Source of the DNA: UBA1413 sp964567485
GTDB taxonomy: Bacteria; Bacteroidota; Bacteroidia; Bacteroidales; Prolixibacteraceae
Assembly (NCBI GenBank): GCA_964567485.1
Contig: CAZMMX010000005.1
Span: 1-64,000, forward strand
Direction: 5' to 3'
DNA: 64,000 nucleotides
Below, one piece after another: positions 45,101-52,739 of this stretch (position 1 is its first letter; each line of letters starts with the position of its first letter). The translations under genes and the position numbers were made by a program. Under the pieces are notes generated by a model. The model was given only the letters and a program-made list of their open reading frames with translations, was not told where the DNA came from and did no database searches.

Positions 45101-46827
45101 TCCCTGACCACAATATCGGTAGCTTCCAGGGTGGAACCCGTGGGCATGGTGACGTATACCGAAAAGGTATCCTGGTCCACCTCCCTGAGAGAATTCACGC
45201 TGATGGCCAGCACAATGAAAATGGAAATAAAGAAAACGACCAGCGCCCCGACAACGGTGCCTGCAGGATTTCTCATGGCCTGCTTGAGCAGGACCACATA
45301 AACCTGGATGATCCGGTTGTTGGTGGTCACCTTTTCATAAAAGATGTTGTGCGACTGTTTTCGCTTCAGCAACAGATGGGCAGCCATGGGAATAAGCAAC
45401 AGGGCCACCACGGCAGAGATCACCAGGGTAGAGACAATGGAAACCCCCACGTTGTTCCCCAGAATGCGGATCATGTATTCCGAGGAGAAGACAAAAGGAA
45501 GGAATACGGTAATGGTGGTCAGGGTGGCTGCCACCACAGAGCGCCACACCTCAGTAGTTCCCTGGGTCACCGCCTTTTCAGGGGTATAGTGTTTCCCCGC
45601 CAGCCGGTATATATTTTCCAGCACCACCACGCTGTTGTCGAGGAGCATACCCACCGCCAGGGCCATACCCACCAGGGTCAGGCTGTTGATGGAGACTCCA
45701 AAGGCATAGAAGAGATTGAAAGCCGAAAAAACCGAAACGGGAATGGCCAGGGCAATGATGGCAACGATGCGCACATTCTTGAGGAATATCCAGAGCACAA
45801 AAATGGCCAGCAATCCCCCGACCAACGCCAGGGAGATGATCTGGTCGATATTCTTCTCCATGGTCTCGGCGGTATCCGACTGAATGACGATTTCCACTTC
45901 GCTGGATGCCAGTTTACTGTTCAGGCGGGCGATGACCTCCCTGGTGCGGTGCGACAGGTCGATCAGGTTGGCCTGCGAGTCACTCACCAGCAACAAGGAG
46001 ATGGCATCAAGGCCGTTGACACGGCTCAGCGTGGTCTCCTCCTTGACCCCGAAATAGACTTCGGCCACATCCTTGAGAAGGATGGGACCTTCGGCCAGGA
46101 CGATATTCTCAATATCTGACACCTCCTTATATTCCGAAGTGACATGGACGAAGTAGTGGCGGTTCGACTCGTGGAGGTATCCGGCAAAGGTCCGGTTCAT
46201 CGAGTTGGAGCTGAGAGCGGAACGGATTTGTGACAGGGTGATGCCATAGGCTTCGCAGGCTTCCATGTCAATGGTAATCTCAATAGATCTTTCCTTTCCG
46301 CCATAAACATTGGCAGAGGCTACCCCGTCGACATTCTGCAGATCGTTGAGGACTTCCTGGTCCACGATGTTGCGGATACGGTCGGTCCCCCCGCTGCCCC
46401 TGATCTGCAACTCCATGAACTGGTTGGTGAGTTGCTGCATGTCTACCCTCGCCAGGGTCACCGTAAATCCCTCGGGAAGGGTCTCCCGCACCTGGTCGAC
46501 TTTTTCCTGTAACTTGAGATAGAGATATTTGAAATTGACATTCTTCTTGAAGCTGATCTGGATAGAAGCCTGGCGGTTATTCAGCCACGTTTCCATATCC
46601 TCGACGCCTTCCAGGGTGCCGATGGCTCCTTCCACGGGAATCACGGCCTGGTTTTCCATGTAGGTAGGATCCACTTCCTGGCGGGAGGTGATCTGAACAT
46701 ACAACATGGGCAGGGTGGCGTCGGGCATCAGCTCCACAGGCAGCTGCTTGTAGGAGATATACCCCAGTAGGGTCATCCCCAGGAACAGCATGCTGATAAA
46801 TACCTTTCTATTGATGATAAACCTCAT
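42115..46827 (-). CDS. RND efflux pump fused to an ABC transporter half
   Basis: One 1570-residue open frame. Residues 1-1030 are a complete AcrB-type RND pump with N-terminal helix, two periplasmic porter/docking repeats and twelve helices; TM4 has MLLDNSVVVLEN (aspartate 397 in the proton-relay position) and TM10 reads VVNNGIILIDF where AcrB has lysine. A Gly/Met-rich loop lies at 645-668. Residues 1036-1260 add about six helices. Residues 1290-1570 are an ABC ATPase: Walker A at 1315-1323, signature SGGMKQ at 1416-1421, Walker B aspartate 1439 and catalytic glutamate 1440. It lies 19 bases after the ordinary RND gene and 22 before an ABC-2 permease. Confidence 0.9.
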   Translation of the reverse strand: MRFIINRKVFISMLFLGMTLLGYISYKQLPVELMPDATLPMLYVQITSRQEVDPTYMENQAVIPVEGAIGTLEGVEDMETWLNNRQASIQISFKKNVNFKYLYLKLQEKVDQVRETLPEGFTVTLARVDMQQLTNQFMELQIRGSGGTDRIRNIVDQEVLNDLQNVDGVASANVYGGKERSIEITIDMEACEAYGITLSQIRSALSSNSMNRTFAGYLHESNRHYFVHVTSEYKEVSDIENIVLAEGPILLKDVAEVYFGVKEETTLSRVNGLDAISLLLVSDSQANLIDLSHRTREVIARLNSKLASSEVEIVIQSDTAETMEKNIDQIISLALVGGLLAIFVLWIFLKNVRIVAIIALAIPVSVFSAFNLFYAFGVSINSLTLVGMALAVGMLLDNSVVVLENIYRLAGKHYTPEKAVTQGTTEVWRSVVAATLTTITVFLPFVFSSEYMIRILGNNVGVSIVSTLVISAVVALLLIPMAAHLLLKRKQSHNIFYEKVTTNNRIIQVYVVLLKQAMRNPAGTVVGALVVFFISIFIVLAISVNSLREVDQDTFSVYVTMPTGSTLEATDIVVRELESRLPAVSEIKDFTSRIQEEEAVVAITLKEDFEKIAKREVAEIKTDVESRVTNIQNAEVSLTQPTSSQSFRGGGGMAGGVGGDFGRFMGIGSNQERIVIKGQDFNVMRGVAEDLRYFIDNLESVSSVNVSVGTNRPEIHLLFNQRLMTEYNVSLSNIASELASFSREFSSGVTFKQGTEEYDIILKEKGVDEEDREKSIDDLRALKISNNQGAVYDLQDIAEIIYASGMANITRINQEKQIEVNYRFASEAEDSKDLLSAYRMEIDDVVGAYNLPAGVAVQVIHEEDQYREFYFLIAAAFILILMILASVFESLSTPFVLLFSIPLAAIGSFVALILTGNSLFNANTLTGFIILLGVVVNNGIILIDFTNILRKRGHRKSRALIEAGLSRVRPILITSITTIVAMFPLALGQSEYVGAIGAPFAITVIGGLALSSLLTLVFIPTLYAGLENTLQWMRQLDWKIKGLHLLLFLAAVGYIYFRIDTFIWQLLLFMLVILLIPGLTWFIQNSLRTATTKLISEDDPITIRVHKLVKIYERDSRFTREWKSGQKIRERAGLARTYTQPRDFNDLIWQIPLFGFLVWFTFFHLRNNFAMLVMAVVIYFFLFLLWQPLGAVLEHRQAQTGKALFGKLRKWGVNLLMWGAPMLFLAVFNVKWDNTGMVIFVGLIFFLLLAVYTSSEYVHNQNVNIERITGRFGGLRRGYFRVVKEIPVIGKRKKPFKALNGVSMEINTGMFGLLGPNGAGKSTMMRIITGIFEQSYGKIYINGLDTQKYREELQGLIGYLPQEFGTYENMTAWEFLDYQAILKGITDVQLRTGRLEYVLKAVHMYDRKDENIGSYSGGMKQRIGIAHILLNLPRILVVDEPTAGLDPRERIRFRNLLVELSRERIVIFSTHIIEDISSSCNQVAVINKGKLKYLGVPTDMVNLGEGFVWQFTLTPAEFERFPNKQMITNHLREGEVIKVRAISKEKPVPDAVNVRAHLEDAYLCLLRDIA

Positions 46828-46846
46828 CTGATCATCCTTTTAGGGA

Positions 46847-49800
46847 TTATAATTCGTGTTCTCCTATTTCAGGGAGACTTTTTTCGGGGTGAAGACGGTC
46901 GAGAAGGTCATACACACAGGGGATGACCACAAGGGAGAGAAGGGTGGAAGAGACCAACCCCCCGATGACGGCCAGGGCCATGGGGGAGCGCAGCTGGGCA
47001 CTCTCTCCGAAGCCGATGGTCAGGGGAATCAGAGCCAGGATGGTGGTGGCCGTGGTCATCAGGATGGGACGAAGCCTCTGCTGACCCGCCATTATGATGG
47101 CACTGCGACGGTCCATTCCCTCCCTGATCAGCTGGTTAATCCTGTCTATCAGTATAATGGAGCTGTTCACCGCGATACCCGCCAGCATGATAATGCCAAT
47201 GATGGCCATGATATTCATGGTCCTCCCCAACAAGAAAAAAGTAAGGATACTTCCCACAATGGCAAAAGGAATGGTGACCAGCACCGTGAAGGGATGGATC
47301 AGCGACTCAAAAATCGAGGCCAGCACCATGTAAACCAGGACCACCGAGAGGAGAAGGGCAAAACCCAGACTGCTCATGGATTCTTCTCGTTTTTCCTCAT
47401 CTCCGGTGACCTTCACCGAATAATCGGGAGGCAGGGTGATTTCGCCGGTAGCTTCCCTGATCGAAGAGGCAATATGTTCCAGGGCTATCCCCGGCTCCAT
47501 TTGTGCCGTGATTCTTCCGATGCGGTTCTGGTTTCTGCGGAATATCTCGCGTGGCGACTCGCCATAGCGGATGTCGGCAATTTCGGTAAGCCTGAAAAGC
47601 TGGGTTCCCGAACGGATGACCATGTTGTTGATCTCGGAGAGCCGTGTGTCGGGCAGCTTGATGGTGATGTCCCTCATCTCGCCGCCCTCTTCCATCTGCC
47701 CGGCATTCTTGCCCTGCAACTGGTCCTGGAGCTGGGTGACCACGGTATTGACGTTGAGATTATACATCCCGGCCTTGATGCGGTCAATGACCACCTCGAC
47801 CTCCGGGGCCCCATTTTCTATCGATGACTGAATATTGAACAAACCAGGGATGGAGTCCATCCTGGCTTTTACCGCCAGGGCTATCTCCTCGATCTGGTCC
47901 ATCTCCTCACCCTTGATCTCAACCACCACAGGAGCTTCGTCGCTCCCGAGAATCGATTTCAGGGCTGTTTCATCCTTGGAAAAAGTCACCTCCAGATCGG
48001 GGATATCGCCGGTGAGACCGTCGATGGTGGCGATCACCCGGTCGGCAGTGATCGAAGCCTGGGGCGACAGAATCACTTTAATTTCGGCGGTATTCTCCCC
48101 TTCAAAGACGGTGGAGGCATCGCCGGTGAGCCCGGTACGCGGACCGGCATGGGAATAGATCTTATCGAGATCCTCCCCTAGGTACTCGGTGATGATCCCC
48201 TCGATGTTGCTGACGGTGGCCTCTGTCCTTTCGAGACGGGTTCCTTCCGAAAGCTTAAGATTAAGAGTAAACTCGCGTGACTCCGTTTGGGGCATGAACT
48301 CGGAACCGATCAGGGGAATCAGCAGAAAGGAAGCCCCGGTAAGGGCAAGAGCCACCAGCAGGACCACCCATTTCACGTTGAGGAGCTTCCCCAGGAGCTT
48401 TCCATACCAGCTCATTTCCAGCATATGACGGGTCGCCGGGGCTGGTTTGTTGCGGTACATGCGGTGGTAAAGCATGGGAATCAGGAAGATCGCGGCGAAC
48501 AAGGAGGAGAGCAACGAAAAGGCCACCGTCCATGCCTGGTCGCGGAAGAGTTCCCCGGAAGCACCATGCAGATAAACGATGGGCAGGAAAACCACGATGG
48601 TGGTCAGTGTGGAGGCCACGATGGCCCCCCCCACCTGGGCGGTACCTTTCACCGCGGCATCCTTGACGGAGGCTCCCCCCTCGTGATGCCTGAAAATATT
48701 CTCTATCACCACAATGGCATTGTCGACCAGCATACCCGCCCCCAGGGCCAGGCCCCCCAACGTCATGATATTGATGGTGAGGTCGTTGAAATACATCAGA
48801 TTAAAAGTGGCGATGATCGAAAAGGGAATAGCCATACTGACGATCAGCGTGGTGCCCACCCGCCGCAGAAAGAAGAAAAGGACCACCACCGCCAGGATGA
48901 TCCCGTAAAGAGCAGAATCCTTGACCTCGGAAATGGCATCCCTGATAAAGGTGCCCTGGTTGGTCACCAGGGTCAGCTGGTACCCCGGCAGGGCCTTGCC
49001 GATTTTCTCCAGGGCCTCGCTAATCTGATCTACAGCCTTTACGGTATTGAAGCGTGTCTCCTTGTAGATCGACAACCCGATACACCGTTTACCGTTCAGG
49101 TGGACAATGTTGACCGGTTCCTTGTTGGCCATGGTGACCGTGGCCACATCTTTCAGAAAGACAGGAGCCATGTTGACGGGCGACGCCGTGGCTGAACCCG
49201 ACGCAGAAGCCGTGACGGCCTTGTAGCCCACAATCAGATTCTCAAAGTCGGAGGGATCCTGCAAAAGACCCACCCCCTTGACAATATATTGCAACCCCAT
49301 TTCCGAAATCTGACCTCCGGAAACACTCCGGTTGAAATTCTGGATCCTGGTACTGACATCATCGAGGGTGAGATTTTGTGCTTCGAGGCGATAAAGGTCG
49401 GTGGCAATGACGATTTCGTTTTCCTCTTCTCCCGAGAGTTCCACCTCAGCCACCCCTTCGAGCCTCACCAGTTCATTACGGACATAGTTTTCGGCCACTT
49501 TCCTGACTTCGTTCAGGTCGGTGATTTCATTATGGGCCAGGGCCACCAGCATCACCGGGGCGGTATTGGGGTCGTGCTGGGTAATCTTCAGCTCGTCGAT
49601 TTCCATGTTCTGGGCATAGGAGTTCAGGGCTTTCTGCAGATCCAGGAAGGCTTCATCCATATCCTTGTTCCAGGCATATTCCACGGTAATCTGGGAGGTT
49701 CCCACCTTGGTCACTGAGGTGACCTGCACCACGTCGGACTGCCTGATGGCCAGGGCTTCGATGTTCTCGACAAACTGCTTTTCCATCTCTTCAGGGGGGC

Positions 49801-49963
49801 GTTCCCCGGAGGTGATCTCCACAAAGATCCTCGGTGACCGCAGATCAGGGAAAAGATCCATCCCCAGCTTGTCGAACGATATATACCCCAGCAGCAACAC
49901 TGCCAGCACGATCATCAGGATGGTGACCGGATAATTGACTGAAAACAGGGTTAGTTTTTTCAC
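46847..49963 (-). CDS. RND efflux transporter, AcrB/MdtB-like
   Basis: Proton-driven inner-membrane pump of 1038 residues, normal RND length. TM4 has GAGMLVDNAIVVIEN (one relay aspartate; the second position is Asn) and TM10 has AVNSSIILIDR in place of the AcrB lysine. An Ala/Ser-rich insertion (ASASGSATASP) near residue 255 lies in the periplasmic domain. The start codon is GTG at 49963. It precedes the RND-ABC fusion by 19 bases, so the two could form a hetero-oligomer like MdtBC. Confidence 0.92.
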   Translation of the reverse strand: MKKLTLFSVNYPVTILMIVLAVLLLGYISFDKLGMDLFPDLRSPRIFVEITSGERPPEEMEKQFVENIEALAIRQSDVVQVTSVTKVGTSQITVEYAWNKDMDEAFLDLQKALNSYAQNMEIDELKITQHDPNTAPVMLVALAHNEITDLNEVRKVAENYVRNELVRLEGVAEVELSGEEENEIVIATDLYRLEAQNLTLDDVSTRIQNFNRSVSGGQISEMGLQYIVKGVGLLQDPSDFENLIVGYKAVTASASGSATASPVNMAPVFLKDVATVTMANKEPVNIVHLNGKRCIGLSIYKETRFNTVKAVDQISEALEKIGKALPGYQLTLVTNQGTFIRDAISEVKDSALYGIILAVVVLFFFLRRVGTTLIVSMAIPFSIIATFNLMYFNDLTINIMTLGGLALGAGMLVDNAIVVIENIFRHHEGGASVKDAAVKGTAQVGGAIVASTLTTIVVFLPIVYLHGASGELFRDQAWTVAFSLLSSLFAAIFLIPMLYHRMYRNKPAPATRHMLEMSWYGKLLGKLLNVKWVVLLVALALTGASFLLIPLIGSEFMPQTESREFTLNLKLSEGTRLERTEATVSNIEGIITEYLGEDLDKIYSHAGPRTGLTGDASTVFEGENTAEIKVILSPQASITADRVIATIDGLTGDIPDLEVTFSKDETALKSILGSDEAPVVVEIKGEEMDQIEEIALAVKARMDSIPGLFNIQSSIENGAPEVEVVIDRIKAGMYNLNVNTVVTQLQDQLQGKNAGQMEEGGEMRDITIKLPDTRLSEINNMVIRSGTQLFRLTEIADIRYGESPREIFRRNQNRIGRITAQMEPGIALEHIASSIREATGEITLPPDYSVKVTGDEEKREESMSSLGFALLLSVVLVYMVLASIFESLIHPFTVLVTIPFAIVGSILTFFLLGRTMNIMAIIGIIMLAGIAVNSSIILIDRINQLIREGMDRRSAIIMAGQQRLRPILMTTATTILALIPLTIGFGESAQLRSPMALAVIGGLVSSTLLSLVVIPCVYDLLDRLHPEKSLPEIGEHEL

Positions 49964-50084
49964 GGAATTCTGTTTAATGGTTGAATAATGCCGGAGAGTT
50001 CCGGCAGGCCGTTCCCCGGCCCCAAAAATTGGTGGCTGTTTCCCGGAAGATGTCAGCTTCCGGATGCCGGCGGCAAAGGCAGGT

Positions 50085-51140
50085 TTACTTGATCACTTTT
50101 ACCTTGGAGTCGTTGCGAAGCGTCTCATAACCCTTCACGACCAACCTTTCATTCTCTTTCAGCCCGGCAATGACTTCGGCATAATCCTGGTTTTCTATGC
50201 CCAGGGTAATGCGTCGTTCACGTGCCGTACTCTGGTCGACCACAAAAACTACCTTGCCGCGGTTGCTGCTCATGATGATGCTCTTGGGAATGACAATAGC
50301 GCTGTCACGACGGGCTACAACGATGTCTCCCTTGACGAACATCCCCGGCCTGAGCTTCAGATCGGGATTATCGATCAGCAGTTTTCCCTTGAAGGTGCGG
50401 GTTTCAGTACTCACCGCCGGAGAAAGCTCCGAAACCACTCCCTTGAGGGTATCTTCGGCAATGGTATAGTTGGTGATGATCACCTCCTGTCCGGTCTGCA
50501 CCTCAGAGATGCTCTTCTCGGGCAGGTTGATGTCAAGGAACATCTTCTCATAATTCATCAGAGTGACCACGGCCTGGCCTGAGGTGACGCGGGTACCCCG
50601 CGTAAAATAGGGAAGGTCAACGATCACCCCGTTGAAGGGAGCCACTATGCTCATCTTCGAAAGCTTTACCTGGGCATTCTCAAAGTCATAGCGGGCATTG
50701 GTGGCCGACACTTCCGAATTGCGGAGCTCCCGCAGGGTCACCCCTCCCTTTTCGTACAGCGACTTCTGTTTCTCATACTCCTGGGCCGAGATTTCCAGAT
50801 TGAGTTTCTTGGAGTCGAGGGCAATATTGTTAACATACTCCTCATCCTCGAAGCGAACCAGCACCTGCCCTGCCCGCACCCGGTCACCCAGACTGAAAGG
50901 CCTGCCCGTGGAGGGATTGTTCAGCAAATGGTAATTTCCGGCCATCTCAGAGGAGAGGGTCACCTCCTGCATCGCCTTGGCCGTTCCCGTGGTGTTGATA
51001 TACATCTCTATCGGCTGTTTCCGGAGGTCTTCAACCGACACCGGAATGGCCAGATCGGTAGTCTCAGCCTGCTGGCGGTTATTACAGGCAAAAAGGGCCA
51101 GTATTGCGGCTAATGCCAGAAAGTTGTTAAGCTTCTTCAT
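50085..51140 (-). CDS. RND periplasmic adaptor (membrane fusion protein)
   Basis: 351 residues with a lipoprotein signal (lipobox LFACN) and the HlyD/AcrA plan: lipoyl half-motifs, a coiled-coil hairpin (residues 105-155), a beta barrel, and the membrane-proximal domain. It joins the RND pumps to the TolC-like channel. The RND gene begins 121 bases downstream, with no terminator seen; tolC is 79 bases upstream. Confidence 0.92.
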   Translation of the reverse strand: MKKLNNFLALAAILALFACNNRQQAETTDLAIPVSVEDLRKQPIEMYINTTGTAKAMQEVTLSSEMAGNYHLLNNPSTGRPFSLGDRVRAGQVLVRFEDEEYVNNIALDSKKLNLEISAQEYEKQKSLYEKGGVTLRELRNSEVSATNARYDFENAQVKLSKMSIVAPFNGVIVDLPYFTRGTRVTSGQAVVTLMNYEKMFLDINLPEKSISEVQTGQEVIITNYTIAEDTLKGVVSELSPAVSTETRTFKGKLLIDNPDLKLRPGMFVKGDIVVARRDSAIVIPKSIIMSSNRGKVVFVVDQSTARERRITLGIENQDYAEVIAGLKENERLVVKGYETLRNDSKVKVIK

Positions 51141-51219
51141 TTTTGTGTTCCGTTAAGTATTTTGTTCTTGCTGTGTTCTATGCTATTGGGAAGACCAGTG
51201 CCCTTCCGGCGGAAAGGCC

Positions 51220-52719
51220 CTACTTTTCCGTTTTGTATAACTCCTGGGGGATGATCTCAACACCCTTTTCGAAATCGAAAAGCGACTGGATCTTCAGGTT
51301 CAGAAGTTCTATCTTGTAATTGATCAGGGCCTGGGCATAGTTGATCTTCTGGTTGGAGAGCTGGGTCTGGTATAGGTTCAGGTCCATCCCCGTGAGGTCG
51401 CCGTTTTCATATCTTTCGAGATTGATTTCGTAAGTCAGCTGGGCATTCCGTTCATTCTGACGGGCAATTTCGATCTGGTTGACCTGGTTCTGAAGGTTAC
51501 GGTAAGCCTCCCTGATGTCGATGATGATCTGCTTCTTCTGCTCGTCGTAGTTCAATTGCTGGCTTTTGATGGAAGCTTCCTGTGCCCTGATGCGGGCCTT
51601 CCGCTCTCCCCAGTCAAAAATGGGAATATTAAAAGAGATCTGCGCCTGGGGATTTCTGGTGGTCTGGTCGAAGATATCTAACAACTTCTCATTATCCCCG
51701 ATAATCCCGAAGGCAAGATTCATGGTGCCGTTAAACTCATTCATCGCCTTGGTGCGAATCATCTCGAACTGACTGGTTTCCAAGTCTATTTCCCGCTGGC
51801 GGAGTTCCATTCTACTCTGCAGGCCGTTGTCAATGGCCTTTTGCAGGTCCACCTTTACCGGTGCTGCCTCTACATCGGTCACCACCAGGATATCCTCAAA
51901 AAGATCCATCCCCAGGTACATCTTCAGTTGGTCCTTGGCATTTTCAAAGGAGACCAGCCGGTTCTGGACCGTGGAGTTGGACTGCGACAGGTTGAGTTCG
52001 GCCTGGTAGAGCTCTTCCCGGGCCGCCAGTCCGGCATCCACCTTATTCTTAATAATTTCAAAACTCTTCTGGGTATTGGTCAGCTCTTCCCGGGCGATGG
52101 CCAGGTTCATCTGGGCCATATAGACGCTGTAAAAATATTGGGTGACCATCCGCTCCATGTTCAGCCGTTGCATCGCATAACTGATGTTGGCATTTTCATA
52201 ACTCAGCTCAAGTTCCTTGAGTTGAAGCTTAAGCCTGTTATAGGTGAATAACGGCTGACTCAGATTGAGGTACAGGTTGTTGGTAAACCGTTCATCTATT
52301 TCCGGGTCCATTCCCGACTTGACCACCTTACTGTTTTGCCATCCGAAACGGTTAATCAGGGAGATGGTACCGTCGGTGGCGAGAATAGGCTGTTCAATTC
52401 TGAATGTTCCATTGGAGTTGAACGTCTCATTGGTATACCACTTGGAGTTAAAGGTATCAAACTTGCGGGTATTGCTGTAATCTACAGGGTTCACGCTGAG
52501 GCTGAACTTCGATTTCAGGGCGGCCCGCTGAGCTTCCAGGTTGTTCTGGTACCTCTCCAGGTTCAGCAGGGAGAGTTGGATACTGGGGCTGTTGGACCCT
52601 GCAATATCGAGGGCCTTTTCAAGGGTCAGCGATTGCTGGGCCACCAGGGGCAGGACGGGTAAAACCAGCATCACCAGCCATCCTGTTCTCCTGAAAAAAA
52701 GATGATTGATCAACTTCAT
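51220..52719 (-). CDS. TolC-type outer membrane efflux protein
   Basis: 499 residues with a signal peptide (ATG at 52719, MKLINHLFFRR, hydrophobic core, cleavage after VAQ), then two OEP repeats rich in coiled coil, including QEASIKSQQLNYDEQKKQI and the C-terminal SNQKINYAQALINYKIELLNL. It forms the outer-membrane exit duct. A TTG at 52737 opens the frame earlier, but the ATG at 52719 lies 20 bases from the stop of the fused permease gene. Confidence 0.92.
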   Translation of the reverse strand: MKLINHLFFRRTGWLVMLVLPVLPLVAQQSLTLEKALDIAGSNSPSIQLSLLNLERYQNNLEAQRAALKSKFSLSVNPVDYSNTRKFDTFNSKWYTNETFNSNGTFRIEQPILATDGTISLINRFGWQNSKVVKSGMDPEIDERFTNNLYLNLSQPLFTYNRLKLQLKELELSYENANISYAMQRLNMERMVTQYFYSVYMAQMNLAIAREELTNTQKSFEIIKNKVDAGLAAREELYQAELNLSQSNSTVQNRLVSFENAKDQLKMYLGMDLFEDILVVTDVEAAPVKVDLQKAIDNGLQSRMELRQREIDLETSQFEMIRTKAMNEFNGTMNLAFGIIGDNEKLLDIFDQTTRNPQAQISFNIPIFDWGERKARIRAQEASIKSQQLNYDEQKKQIIIDIREAYRNLQNQVNQIEIARQNERNAQLTYEINLERYENGDLTGMDLNLYQTQLSNQKINYAQALINYKIELLNLKIQSLFDFEKGVEIIPQELYKTEK

Positions 52720-52739
52720 AAGATTCGTTATTTTCAATT

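Noticed and set aside
48287..49195. 302-residue plus-strand frame inside the RND gene
   Set aside because: Antisense shadow with odd low-complexity composition; the RND frame is intact through it.
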